Source of the DNA: an uncultured Litoreibacter sp.
GTDB lineage: Bacteria; Pseudomonadota; Alphaproteobacteria; Rhodobacterales; Rhodobacteraceae
NCBI GenBank assembly: GCA_947501685.1
Contig: CANMWQ010000001.1
Coordinates: 558,001 to 622,000 of the forward strand
Direction of reading: 5' to 3'
Length of the DNA stretch: 64,000 nt
Shown in pieces: positions 42,332 to 51,386 of this stretch. Below the pieces are notes generated by a model. The model ran no database searches and was not told the origin of the DNA. It saw only the letters and a program-made list of their open reading frames with translations. A program made the translations under genes and the position numbers. How positions within the stretch are numbered: the stretch's first letter is position 1; each line of letters opens with the position of its first letter.

Positions 42332-43435
42332 ATGAGCGGTGCGGCATCGGCTGGCGTCGATGCGCGGTGGATGCGCGTGGCGCTGACGCTGGGCCGTCGC
42401 GGCATGGGACGCGTCTGGCCCAACCCTGCCGTCGGGTGCGTGATCGTCAAAGACGACCGCGTGATCGCGCGCGGCTGGACCCAAGACACGGGCAGGCCGC
42501 ATGCCGAAACCCACGCATTGGCGCAAGCCGGCGCAGCCGCGCGCGGGGCCACCGCTTACGTCACCCTTGAACCCTGCGCCCATACGGGCAAAACGCCCCC
42601 CTGCGCGCAAGCGCTGATAGAGGCAGGCCTGTCGCGAGTGGTGGTCGCTTTGCAAGACCCGGACCCACGCGTCGCCGGGCGCGGGTTAGAGATGTTACGC
42701 GGAGCCGGGGTCGACGTGACGCTGGGTGTCTTGAAAGACGAGGCCCAGGCCGATCACATCGGTTTTCTCAACCGCATCACCAAAGCGCGCCCCATGGTCA
42801 CGCTGAAGCTGGCAATGTCCATGGATGGCCGGATCGCGCTGAGCAATGGTCAAAGCCAGTGGATCACTGGCCCGCAGGCCCGCCGCGCTGTGCATGCGTT
42901 GCGTGCCTCTCATGACGCGGTGCTGGTCGGTGCTGGCACCGCGCGCGCGGACGCCCCGTCCCTGACGGTGCGCGATTTGGGCGTGACCCACCAACCGGTC
43001 CGCGTCGTTGTGAGCTCCGGATTGGACCTGCCGCAAAGCGGTCCCTTGTTCGAGACCTGTGACGAGGCTCCGGTCTGGATGATCTGCGGGCAGGGAACCT
43101 CGGACGAGGCGCAATCGGCATGGCGTGCGGCAGGCGCGCAGGTGATGGTCGCTGAACAGGAACAGGTCGAGATCACAGCCGCTCTGGAACTGCTTGGCAG
43201 AGAAGGCATCACCCGCGTTTTTTGCGAGGGAGGCGGCAAACTGGCCGCGTCGCTTCTTCAGGCGGGTCTGGTGGACCGCCTGATGGTTTTCAGCGCAGGC
43301 CTTGCATTGGGCGCAGATGCGCGTGCCGGCGTAGGGCCGCTGGGCCTGACTGATCTAGACGTTGTTCCACGGTTCCAGTTGCATAGCCAAAGACGCATCG
43401 GGGCTGATGCGATCTCGGAATGGCGTCGAGGCTAA
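42332..43435 (+). CDS. ribD: Bifunctional riboflavin deaminase/reductase
   Basis: This 367-residue protein performs two steps of riboflavin synthesis. The N-terminal deaminase has the zinc motif in HAETHAL and TLEPCAHTGKTPPC. The C-terminal reductase has LKLAMSMDGRIALSNGQSQW and VFCEGGGKLAASLL. The ATG at 42332 follows nrdR by 4 bases. Its last four bases overlap the convergent epimerase gene. Confidence 0.95.
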   Translation: MSGAASAGVDARWMRVALTLGRRGMGRVWPNPAVGCVIVKDDRVIARGWTQDTGRPHAETHALAQAGAAARGATAYVTLEPCAHTGKTPPCAQALIEAGLSRVVVALQDPDPRVAGRGLEMLRGAGVDVTLGVLKDEAQADHIGFLNRITKARPMVTLKLAMSMDGRIALSNGQSQWITGPQARRAVHALRASHDAVLVGAGTARADAPSLTVRDLGVTHQPVRVVVSSGLDLPQSGPLFETCDEAPVWMICGQGTSDEAQSAWRAAGAQVMVAEQEQVEITAALELLGREGITRVFCEGGGKLAASLLQAGLVDRLMVFSAGLALGADARAGVGPLGLTDLDVVPRFQLHSQRRIGADAISEWRRG

Positions 43436-44457
43436 GCGTGGTAATAGTCGCGGTACCAGTCAACGAACGCTTTAACCCCGGTGCGCACATCCGTTGAGGG
43501 CGCATAGCCCGTCAACCCGCGCAACAGCTCCGCCTCGGCCCAGGTGCCGGGCACGTCGCCGGGCTGCATATCCATCATGTTTTTCTGGGCCGTCATGCCC
43601 AACGCGTCTTCGATGGCCTCGATGTAATCCATCAATTTAACCGGAGTGCCATTGCCGATATTGACAATCCTGTAGGGCGCCACGGAGGACAGGCTGTCGC
43701 CTTGTGGGATGTCATTTTCATCCGCAGGGCGCTCGGGCACAGCGTCAATAAGCAGCCGGATCCCGTGTACAAGGTCAGTCACATAGGTGAAATCCCGCAT
43801 CATGTTGCCGTGGTTGTAGACGTCAATCGGCGCGCCTTCCAAAATGGCCTTGGTGAATTTGAACAATGCCATGTCGGGGCGGCCCCACGGCCCGTAGACG
43901 GTGAAAAAGCGGAACATAGTCGTCGGAATGTCGTAGAGATGCGCATAGCTATGCGCCATCGCCTCGTTCGCTTTCTTCGTGGCCGCATAAAAGCTCATCT
44001 GCGTGTCGGCCTTGTCGGTCTCCGCATAGGGCATCTGCGTATTCGCGCCGAACACGGATGAGGTGGAGGCCATCAGCAGGTGCTGTGGCCTGTGCGCACG
44101 AGCGGCCTCGATCACGTTGAAACTGCCGATCAGGTTGGCATCGACATAGGCGCGCGGGTTCTCGATGGACCAGCGCACCCCGGCCTGACCCGCCAGATGC
44201 ACAACAGCGTCAGGCTTATGGAGTTCAAACAGACCCATGACCAGATCGTCGGTTTCCAGCAGCCCCTCGACCGGATGAAAGGCCGGGTTCTGGCTCAGCA
44301 TCTGGTGCCTGCGCTGCTTCAAAGAGACGTCGTAATAATCGGTGAAACCGTCAAGCCCGACGACCTTCCAGCCTTCCTCCAGCAGCTTCGCGCAAAGATG
44401 GTATCCAATGAAACCGGCGGAGCCGGTGACAAGTGCACAGCGCTGGGGGTGGGTCAT
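43432..44457 (-). CDS. NAD-dependent sugar epimerase (UDP-glucuronate 4-epimerase-like)
   Basis: This 341-residue extended SDR has the nucleotide motif VTGSAGFIGYHL, the YxxxK pair in SFYAATKKANE, and FRFFTVYGPWGRPDMALFKF, which is typical of UDP-glucuronate 4-epimerases. It probably supplies UDP-galacturonate for the capsule encoded next to it. The ATG at 44457 is preceded by AGGAGAG. It begins the capsule block that separates ribD from ribE. Confidence 0.88.
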   Translation of the reverse strand: MTHPQRCALVTGSAGFIGYHLCAKLLEEGWKVVGLDGFTDYYDVSLKQRRHQMLSQNPAFHPVEGLLETDDLVMGLFELHKPDAVVHLAGQAGVRWSIENPRAYVDANLIGSFNVIEAARAHRPQHLLMASTSSVFGANTQMPYAETDKADTQMSFYAATKKANEAMAHSYAHLYDIPTTMFRFFTVYGPWGRPDMALFKFTKAILEGAPIDVYNHGNMMRDFTYVTDLVHGIRLLIDAVPERPADENDIPQGDSLSSVAPYRIVNIGNGTPVKLMDYIEAIEDALGMTAQKNMMDMQPGDVPGTWAEAELLRGLTGYAPSTDVRTGVKAFVDWYRDYYHA

Positions 44458-44622
44458 GGCGTGTCTCTCCTGTTGCGCTGTCTGCTTCGGGGAAAATGGA
44501 CATTTGGTCAAACGCTCCGTCGCACTCTACGCGAATTGCCGCTGTAGCGTGATGGTTTTGCTTGCATTTTTCGCCCGCATCGTCGTCACTGGATGAAACA
44601 CTTAGAACCGCAGGACAGTCCT

Positions 44623-45432
44623 ATGAGCATTCTTGGTTCACTATTTGGCCGAGGTAAGGCCGAAAGCAAAAGCGCGACGCCAGCACCGCAGGCCGCGGAG
44701 CAGGGGGAGAGCAAACCCGCCCCCGATCAGCCGGTTTTCGTGGTTGGAGACCTGCATGGCCGCGTCGATTTGCTCGAGCATATCCTCGAATTGATTGACC
44801 TGCGGATCGGCGAGCTGCGTTTGGACAATCCCAAACTGGTCTTTGTGGGCAATTTGATCGATCACGGCCCTGCCAGCGCGGATGTGGTCCGCCGGATGCA
44901 AGAGCTGACATCAGAGTTTCCGACAAATGTGCAGTGCCTGTTGGGCAGCAACGAGCAGATGTGCCTCGATTTTCTGGAGGCCCCGGTGGCGCGGCAGGCC
45001 CGTTGGCTCAAGGATGGCGGGGCCATGACCTTGCAAAGCTACGCAGTCGGGCTGCCCGGCTCTGAGCCGCAAGAGGCCGTCCGTGTTGCCGCAGATCTGA
45101 AACAGGCCATGGGTGATGAGGTGATCGCCTGGCTGCGCGCGCGGCCGTCTCTGGTGTCGAGCGGCAATCTGCATGTGGTGCATGCGGCAGCGGATCCGCG
45201 CCGCGCGATGGGCGATCAGGCAGACCGCGTGCTGACTTGGGGCCATCCCGAATTTCTGGGCGTGGCCCGGAGCGACAACCAATGGGTGGCCCATGGTCAT
45301 TCCGTCATGGAGCAGCCCGAAATGAAAGACAGCCGCATCTCCGTCAACACGGCCGGATGGAAAACATCCGTGCTGTCAGCCGCCATGATCTTGCCCGATG
45401 GTCGGGTAGATTTCCTGCAAACCAAGCCTTAG
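44623..45432 (+). CDS. Degenerate calcineurin-like metallophosphoesterase
   Basis: This 269-residue protein has the PPP-type phosphatase fold of small bacterial Ser/Thr phosphatases, but the metal site is altered. GDLHGR (42-47) is intact. GDxxDRG reads GNLIDHG (76-82), and GNHE reads GSNE (108-111), so a metal Asp, a metal Asn and the catalytic His are all replaced. The late HGH motif (VAHGHSVMEQPE) is kept. It is probably a pseudophosphatase or has changed chemistry. It lies between the epimerase and kpsC, overlapping the kpsC end by 4 bases in convergent orientation. The ATG at 44623 follows AGGACAG. Confidence 0.8.
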   Translation: MSILGSLFGRGKAESKSATPAPQAAEQGESKPAPDQPVFVVGDLHGRVDLLEHILELIDLRIGELRLDNPKLVFVGNLIDHGPASADVVRRMQELTSEFPTNVQCLLGSNEQMCLDFLEAPVARQARWLKDGGAMTLQSYAVGLPGSEPQEAVRVAADLKQAMGDEVIAWLRARPSLVSSGNLHVVHAAADPRRAMGDQADRVLTWGHPEFLGVARSDNQWVAHGHSVMEQPEMKDSRISVNTAGWKTSVLSAAMILPDGRVDFLQTKP

Positions 45433-47453
45433 CGCCGCCACAACGGAGCCAAGGCGCGAAGCCGATGCTGTAGCTTCGCGAGCACCCGGTTGCCTGTACT
45501 GGGTTTCGGTATGTCTGCTGTGGCAAGCCGATGAACCACAACCTCAGGAGGGCAGGGCTGGCCCGTCTTGGGATCAAAATAGCGCGGGTAACCGATCAAG
45601 CAGGCATGAACTAATTGCGCAAGCGTCGGCTCGGCATGGCGGCGCGGCGGGGTGGGGCACCGATCCTCCGTGAGACCCCAGCCTGCATAAAAGGGCACGC
45701 CGTAGCACGTCACCGGTATCTCGCGCAGCAGGGCCTCCAAGCCCAGCAGGGAGGTCAAGGTCGCAACACGGTCGCAGCGGCCCAGCACTGCAATCGGGTC
45801 GGCACGGTTGGCAACGAAATCCACCTCACTGGAAATACCGCCCGCCCGCAGGCCCGCTTCCACATCCGGGTGGGGTTTATACACAAGGAAGCTTTCCGGA
45901 AAATCCCGCCGCACGGCCTCGATCAACATGTCGTTGCTGGGCATATCCGGAGCGCCAGCTATGACAGACGCATCATCTTCAACCTGACCCACCACCAGAA
46001 TGACATCTCGCCCGCCCGCGTCAAACTCTACGGCTGGGACGTCAAGATTATACTTGCTGAGGCCCGCTTTGATCACCTCGCGCCGCAAACGCTCCGCCCG
46101 GTCTAGCGCGTCTTGCGGCAGGTCAATCGAGGCCTTGATCAGCAGCTCCAGATCACTGGCTGTTCGGGGATTATAATAGATGCCGGTCTGGTCCGTGACC
46201 AAAGACAGTGGAGGGATCAGATCAGCGCCAAGCCCGCGCGACCGCAGGAAGCCATCCTCGACGCGGTACAGCGGCGCGGTGCTTTGCCGTGGCAGCAGCT
46301 CGGAGATTTTGCCTGCCCAAGACAGGATCGGCTTGCCAGCGCGCGAGGCCTCCTGCTCTGTGCTGACAAATGTCACCTCCCCGAAAAAGCGCGAAAGATG
46401 CGGGGCCTTCCAAGCGCTCATCCCCACCGCGCTATAGCCGTGGCGATCCTGCCTGCGGGCGCGGGTCATGGCTTCCAAAGTGTCGAGCACCGTTTCCAGC
46501 TCGCATAGCCGGTCATGATAGGGGTCATACCATTTGGGGTAGAGCATCATCACGCCCGCAAACAGCTGAGCCCGTGTCAGGCGGCGCTGTCGGCGGTCAA
46601 TCGGCTGGTGGTCTTCGGTCAGCCCCCAACCTGCATAAAACGGCTGCCCAAAGACATTTGGCTTATGCCCGGCCAAGATCGCCTCGAACCCGAGGGTAGA
46701 GCTGACAGTATACACCGCCAAAGCGCCGTCCATCAACTCATAGGGCGAAATAGGATCGGTCAGCAGTGTCATCCGGTCGGTCAGATGTTCGGGGCCAAAA
46801 TGCCCGCTGCGATGGCCGTCATTCGTCTCCGGATGTGACTTAATGATGATCCGGGCGCCGGGGAAGTCTTGCTGCGCATAGACCAGCATCTCGCGGAAAT
46901 GTGCAACGGAGGCGTTGCCATGCTCAATCGCCGCATCGTCCCGTGTCTGGTCGATCACCAACACATAGCCGGGGTCGGGCGCGGGCAGGGTAAGGTCGAA
47001 ATCATTGTATTTTGAAAGATGCAACGCGCGCATTCGGGCCATAGCGTCGCGGGCGCGGCTCAGCAATGCTGCGTCATCGAACGGAGTCTCTTTCAACAAG
47101 AGCTCCAAATCAGACGGCCCCGCACTGTCAAAATACGGACGCAGCCGATCGATGGTCAGCCCCAAAGGCGGCTCGCCAGACCGACCCGGCTTTATGGACC
47201 GCAAGAACGCGTCTTCGACATAGAGCAGGGGGGAGCCCGTAGCGCCGCTAACAGCTTCACCACGTCCTGAGGTGGGGCTTTTGCCCCAGACGGCGACAAG
47301 ATCATCTGCGCCGGGCTTGCCGAGGGTCAGGTCATAACCGGCAAGGTCGAGAATACGGCGCACGCGCGATTGCGTGAAAAAGCCACCGTTAAAATAAAAG
47401 AGCCGCGAGCGGTGGGAGGTGCCGCTCGCGGTCTTGTTTTGGACATCGTCCAC
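45429..47453 (-). CDS. kpsC: Capsular polysaccharide beta-Kdo transferase KpsC
   Basis: This 674-residue protein has two tandem glycosyltransferase modules of the KpsC type. Each ends in a near-identical block (FGQPFYAGWGLTEDHQP and YGVPFYAGWGLTEDRCP) and has a matching LHLSKYN/AGLSKYN segment. KpsC and KpsS build the poly-Kdo linker on phosphatidylglycerol to which group 2 capsules are attached. Translation appears to start at GTG 47453, since the conserved LFYFNGGFFTQSRVRR lies just inside. A terminator-like hairpin overlaps codons 8-17. Confidence 0.92.
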   Translation of the reverse strand: MDDVQNKTASGTSHRSRLFYFNGGFFTQSRVRRILDLAGYDLTLGKPGADDLVAVWGKSPTSGRGEAVSGATGSPLLYVEDAFLRSIKPGRSGEPPLGLTIDRLRPYFDSAGPSDLELLLKETPFDDAALLSRARDAMARMRALHLSKYNDFDLTLPAPDPGYVLVIDQTRDDAAIEHGNASVAHFREMLVYAQQDFPGARIIIKSHPETNDGHRSGHFGPEHLTDRMTLLTDPISPYELMDGALAVYTVSSTLGFEAILAGHKPNVFGQPFYAGWGLTEDHQPIDRRQRRLTRAQLFAGVMMLYPKWYDPYHDRLCELETVLDTLEAMTRARRQDRHGYSAVGMSAWKAPHLSRFFGEVTFVSTEQEASRAGKPILSWAGKISELLPRQSTAPLYRVEDGFLRSRGLGADLIPPLSLVTDQTGIYYNPRTASDLELLIKASIDLPQDALDRAERLRREVIKAGLSKYNLDVPAVEFDAGGRDVILVVGQVEDDASVIAGAPDMPSNDMLIEAVRRDFPESFLVYKPHPDVEAGLRAGGISSEVDFVANRADPIAVLGRCDRVATLTSLLGLEALLREIPVTCYGVPFYAGWGLTEDRCPTPPRRHAEPTLAQLVHACLIGYPRYFDPKTGQPCPPEVVVHRLATADIPKPSTGNRVLAKLQHRLRALAPLWRR
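47391..47431 (-). promoter_or_regulatory. Attenuator-like hairpin inside the 5' end of kpsC
   Basis: CCGCGAGCGG (47403-47412) and CCGCTCGCGG (47422-47431) form a perfect 10-bp GC-rich stem with a 9-base loop. In the minus-strand transcript, CTCTTTTATTTT follows at once. It starts 37 bases after the stop of the OPX gene but lies within kpsC codons. It may terminate part of the transcripts coming from the OPX gene. Confidence 0.6.
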
Positions 47454-47467
47454 GGTCGCGAACTTCG

Positions 47468-48598
47468 TTATTCGACGATATTCGCCACCGCAGCTACAGT
47501 CCCAAGTGAACCTGTCAACGTGGAGATCGTTTTGCTCCAGGTCACGAATGGCGCTTCCGTTACGTAAACCGTGTCTTCGTCGCGAATGATAAAATCACGC
47601 GCCTCGAACATGCCATTAGGCTCTGTCAGATCGAGAACATAGACCAAACGCTGCTCACCTTGCAGGTCGGTCCGGCCAAGCACTTGATTGGCGATCTCGG
47701 CAGGCTCGTTGCGGAACACGAAAACGCCTGTCGGGTCGGCCGCATTGGTGCTCAGACCGCCAACCTGAGCCAGCGCTTCGATGGCCGACAATGTTTGCGA
47801 CGCAAACTCAACCCGGTTTTGAGCGCCTGTCGAGCCCAGCACGGTGAACGCCCGGCTGTCTTGCTCGATCAAAATACGATCCCCGCCACGCAGGGCAATA
47901 TCGAACTCAGGGTTGGTATAGAGGTCGTCAAACCAGATGGTGCAGCGATGTGAGCCACGGATCACGGTGATCTGCGCCACTTCCGGGGGCAAAGCGATAC
48001 CGCCGGCGCGTGCAATCATGGACGACAAGGTGCGGGTAGGGCGCTCAATGGCGTAGAGGCCCTGGCTGCCGACACCGCCCACAAGCGACACAGTCGAGCC
48101 GTCACCAGCCAGACGACGCACGATGACCTGTGGGTCGGGGGTCTGAGTGTCCAGTTTGTTAGTGATGATCCGGCGCAGACCTTCTGGCGTGTTGCCAGCG
48201 GCCATGATGCGACCCGCGTAAGGGACAAAGATAAAGCCTTGGCCATCGACCTGAACCTCGTCCAGAGCCGTGGCATTCGCGCCAGCGGCGGCCAGCAGGC
48301 CGTCATCCACGTTTTCGTAGATCAGCAGGCCCAGCGTATCGCCGGGGTTGATCGTGTCAGAGCCGACAACGCCCGCATTCAGGAAGGATTGAGAGAAACC
48401 GAGCACCGGTTGCACGGCTGTCGCGCGTGTCACCCGGCTGTTGACGGACACGATAAACGCGTCGCCTTCATTTTGCACGGAACCTGCAAAGATTTCCTGT
48501 TTGCTGGGACCTGAACGGGGTAGACCGCAAGACGCGACAAGGGCCGTCACAAGAACGAAGGACGCAACACGGGCGCCCTTTTTAGATATAGTAGTCAC
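47468..48598 (-). CDS. Polysaccharide export OPX lipoprotein (Wza/KpsD-like)
   Basis: This 376-residue protein has a lipoprotein signal (VLVTALVASC, lipobox Cys24). A poly-export/SLBB architecture follows: INPGDTLGLLIYENV, VDGQGFIFVPYAGRIMAAG, then two SLBB-like repeats (GGVGSQGLYAIERPTRTL and GSTGAQNRVEFASQTL). It would form the outer-membrane or periplasmic part of the capsule export channel. The start is GTG at 48598 with GAGGAG nine bases upstream. kpsC begins 14 bases after its stop. Confidence 0.9.
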   Translation of the reverse strand: MTTISKKGARVASFVLVTALVASCGLPRSGPSKQEIFAGSVQNEGDAFIVSVNSRVTRATAVQPVLGFSQSFLNAGVVGSDTINPGDTLGLLIYENVDDGLLAAAGANATALDEVQVDGQGFIFVPYAGRIMAAGNTPEGLRRIITNKLDTQTPDPQVIVRRLAGDGSTVSLVGGVGSQGLYAIERPTRTLSSMIARAGGIALPPEVAQITVIRGSHRCTIWFDDLYTNPEFDIALRGGDRILIEQDSRAFTVLGSTGAQNRVEFASQTLSAIEALAQVGGLSTNAADPTGVFVFRNEPAEIANQVLGRTDLQGEQRLVYVLDLTEPNGMFEARDFIIRDEDTVYVTEAPFVTWSKTISTLTGSLGTVAAVANIVE

Positions 48599-48682
48599 TG
48601 CGTGAGCTCCTCGTTGGGAAACTGCCTCAAGTTTTTATTTTTTTTAACCGTATAGAATCATTCGCAAAAAGATAGCTGTGTT

Positions 48683-49966
48683 TCAGCGAACCACGCGCAA
48701 CTGTTGCCGTGGCGTCGCAGTGCCTGCTTTCAGCGCGTCATATGGATCGCTGTTTTGGATCATCATATCGACCACTTGGCGCAGCAATTGCCGCCGCCCG
48801 GCCGCCGAGTAAAACCCGCCCGGAATTTGCGAGGTTTCCAGCAAATAATGGCGATAATCGCGGTAGGCCACACTGTCGGGGCGCGACGGGTTATTGAAGA
48901 AGTCAGGCAGCGACTGGGTGGAGACGAACTCAGGCTTGTTATACACAGCCTCCCCAAACACCTTCAGCGGTAATCCGCGCCAAAGCACCTGCTGGGCCGC
49001 TGTGGAGTTCACCGTGACCGCGCTGCGCGCCGTGTTCAGCAGGCCCGCAAGCTTGCCGCCCCGCACAAAATGAACGCGTTCCGCGACGCCATGCGTGCGG
49101 GCCATGGACCTGATCAACCGGCGCAAGGGGACGCGGCCATCCTCAAGCGGATGCGCTTTCAGTACAAGATGATGATGCCGCGGCGCGCCCTTGGCGAACC
49201 CGGCAATTACCACATCCAGAAAATCGGCCATCGTGTCGAAGCGTGAATGCATTTGAAAGCTCGCGTCATGCTCAAGCTGCAACAGACAAAGGTGATACGG
49301 AAAGCCGCCCCATTTGATCCGTCGCGACGCAAGCGCGCGGCTGGCAGCCGTGTAAGGCATGGTCAGCAAGCGTTTGATATAAAGCCGAAATTCATCAGCC
49401 ACCGTCATCGCGCGATGAGGCTGGAACTGGCGGTAGCTCTGATTTCGCAGCAGAACAAAGAAATGATACACAGCGCCGTAAAACACATGCTGGCGCATAT
49501 CCCCCCATCGCGCCGGCGCGTCCGGCAGGTCGGGGTCAATCCCCTCAAGCGCGCGCCGCATCTGAGGCACATCCATATCCATCAGTCGCGAATTGCCATT
49601 CGTCCCACCCCGCTCATAGGTGACCCAGTAGGGGCGCAGATACCCCTCCTCGAAGACATGAACGGTCAGGCCCAACGCATTGGCAATCTCTACCGCGCGG
49701 GCATGGATGGGGCGCGTATCGCCGTAGAGGACGATGTCGGTGACAGACTTCTCGGCCACAATGTCTCGGAACTGGTCTGGCCAGCGGTCCTGGTCGTCTT
49801 GAAACGGAATATAGGAGCGGCGCTTCGGCCAAAACGCCTGATCCCCGCGGTTGAACCCAACCCGCCAGACGGAGGCGCCTGCCGCCTCAAGTATCTTGCC
49901 CAATCCGTAGAAAAACGGCCCATGCGGGCCTTGCAGGAACAGGTAGGTTTTCGTCGCCTGAGACAT
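48683..49966 (-). CDS. kpsS: Capsular polysaccharide Kdo transferase KpsS
   Basis: This 427-residue protein matches the KpsS family: FLQGPHGPFFYGLGKILEA, the VFEEGYLRPYWVTYER block, LVLKAHPLEDGR and NSTAAQQVLWRGLPLKVFGE. KpsS adds the first Kdo of the capsule linker, before KpsC extends it. The ATG at 49966 gives MSQATKTYLF. It is first in the minus-strand order kpsS-OPX-kpsC. No kpsM/kpsT transporter genes are in the window. Confidence 0.92.
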   Translation of the reverse strand: MSQATKTYLFLQGPHGPFFYGLGKILEAAGASVWRVGFNRGDQAFWPKRRSYIPFQDDQDRWPDQFRDIVAEKSVTDIVLYGDTRPIHARAVEIANALGLTVHVFEEGYLRPYWVTYERGGTNGNSRLMDMDVPQMRRALEGIDPDLPDAPARWGDMRQHVFYGAVYHFFVLLRNQSYRQFQPHRAMTVADEFRLYIKRLLTMPYTAASRALASRRIKWGGFPYHLCLLQLEHDASFQMHSRFDTMADFLDVVIAGFAKGAPRHHHLVLKAHPLEDGRVPLRRLIRSMARTHGVAERVHFVRGGKLAGLLNTARSAVTVNSTAAQQVLWRGLPLKVFGEAVYNKPEFVSTQSLPDFFNNPSRPDSVAYRDYRHYLLETSQIPGGFYSAAGRRQLLRQVVDMMIQNSDPYDALKAGTATPRQQLRVVR

Positions 49967-50165
49967 TGATGCCTTTCTTTGGCTGCAGCCAGATATGCAG
50001 GGCACACTGGTAGCTCACTATCCTCAAAAGAGGGCAAAAACCCAACCCTCGCGCCACGTTTGGGCTGAATTCTGCGCATGCATTGGCAAAATCCGGCATT
50101 GGGACGGGCTTGCGGCAGTCAAACCCGCGCGCTACGTCACGTATAGAACGCAAGGAGTTAGCACT

Positions 50166-50753
50166 TTGTTTACAGGCATCATCACCGATATCGGGCGGAT
50201 CACGCAACTTGAGCAGCGCGGCGACCTCCGGGCGAGGATCGCGTGCAGCTACGACACGGGCGGCATCGACTTGGGCGCCTCGATTGCGTGCAATGGCTGT
50301 TGCCTGACCGTCGTGACGCTGGGTGATGAGTGGTTCGAGGTCGACATCTCCGGCGAAAGCCTGTCGAAAACCAATCTGGGCGACTGGGCTGAGGGCAGCC
50401 GCATCAACCTTGAACGCGCCCTCAAGGTTGGCGACGAGCTGGGCGGGCATATCGTCTCTGGCCATGTCGACGGGGTCGCTACAATCACCGCCATGACGGA
50501 GGAGGGCGACAGCACGAGGGTCACCTTGCAAGCCCCTGAAAATTTAGCAAAATTTATCGCTCCGAAAGGCTCTGTTGCGCTGAATGGAACGTCCTTGACA
50601 GTGAATGAGGTCGACGGCACCAGCTTTGGCATCAACTTCATCCCGCACACAAAATCCGTCACCAACTGGGGCGACGCAGAGGTCGGGGATCGGATCAATC
50701 TGGAGATCGACACGCTGGCCCGCTACGTCGCACGCCTGCAGGACTGGGCTTGA
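50166..50753 (+). CDS. ribE: Riboflavin synthase alpha chain
   Basis: This 195-residue enzyme dismutates two lumazines to riboflavin. It has the classic N-terminus FTGIITDIG and two lumazine-binding halves (GCCLTVV...FEVDISGESL and GTSLTVN...FGINFIPHT). The start is TTG at 50166, chosen because AAGGAG lies 8 bases upstream and the sequence then matches (M)FTGII. No RFN/FMN riboswitch consensus is visible upstream. Confidence 0.95.
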   Translation: MFTGIITDIGRITQLEQRGDLRARIACSYDTGGIDLGASIACNGCCLTVVTLGDEWFEVDISGESLSKTNLGDWAEGSRINLERALKVGDELGGHIVSGHVDGVATITAMTEEGDSTRVTLQAPENLAKFIAPKGSVALNGTSLTVNEVDGTSFGINFIPHTKSVTNWGDAEVGDRINLEIDTLARYVARLQDWA

Positions 50754-51325
50754 CCCAGCTGGGCCACAATAACGGCCCCACCATGGAGCCCGGCTACGGC
50801 TGGCGCAAACACAGCTGGGCCAAAGCCCGCGCCGACCTTTTGCCGACCCTACCCATTGAAGTGTTGCGAACCCGTGTCAAACGCGCCAAGGCCTTGGGCC
50901 TACCCTATAAAACCTACGCGTCCATACGTGCTGCGTCGGGCCATGACGTCGTCGGGTTCTTGTTTTCAAACAACGCATTGCGCGCCATACGTAATGTAGA
51001 TGAACTGCCCGAGGGCAGATGCGCCAGATTGTCAGACTGTGCCGCTAGCTTCGCCGCTTTGGTCCATCGCCCGCTGAACCCGGACGCTCTAGCCCAAAGC
51101 CTGCAAGACCGCGGCATCGACATCACGGCTGCCCGCGCGCCCCATTTTGCCGACCGCTGGTCTGACATCGCGCGCGCTGTAGCAACCCCGCTGCGCCAAG
51201 CCGGTTTGCCCCGAGACGGCGTGCTGGTGATAGGCGAGACCGTGTTCGAGCAAGAATGGTCCCAAGCCGGGCGTCTTGCGGGCTTTATCAGCGCTGACCA
51301 GTTTTTCGCCGCGTCAAACGCCTGA
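50750..51325 (+). CDS. Conserved hypothetical protein in the riboflavin cluster
   Basis: This 191-residue protein of unknown function appears to start at a TTG overlapping the ribE stop; an ATG at 50783 is the alternative. The N-terminus HNNGPTMEPGYGWRKHSW and the block RAKALGLPYKTYASIRAASG look like a recurrent Rhodobacterales protein, from memory and not from a search. No catalytic motif is evident. Its position between ribE and ribB suggests co-expression with flavin synthesis only. Confidence 0.65.
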   Translation: MTQLGHNNGPTMEPGYGWRKHSWAKARADLLPTLPIEVLRTRVKRAKALGLPYKTYASIRAASGHDVVGFLFSNNALRAIRNVDELPEGRCARLSDCAASFAALVHRPLNPDALAQSLQDRGIDITAARAPHFADRWSDIARAVATPLRQAGLPRDGVLVIGETVFEQEWSQAGRLAGFISADQFFAASNA

Positions 51326-51386
51326 CCGTGCCCTTCCCAAACTCACCCAAACGCACTATCTCGCGTTCCAGCAAAGGACGCTGACC

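Noticed and set aside
49967-50165. FMN (RFN) riboswitch upstream of ribE
   Set aside because: The conserved RFN blocks are absent in this interval, and also upstream of ribD and ribB.
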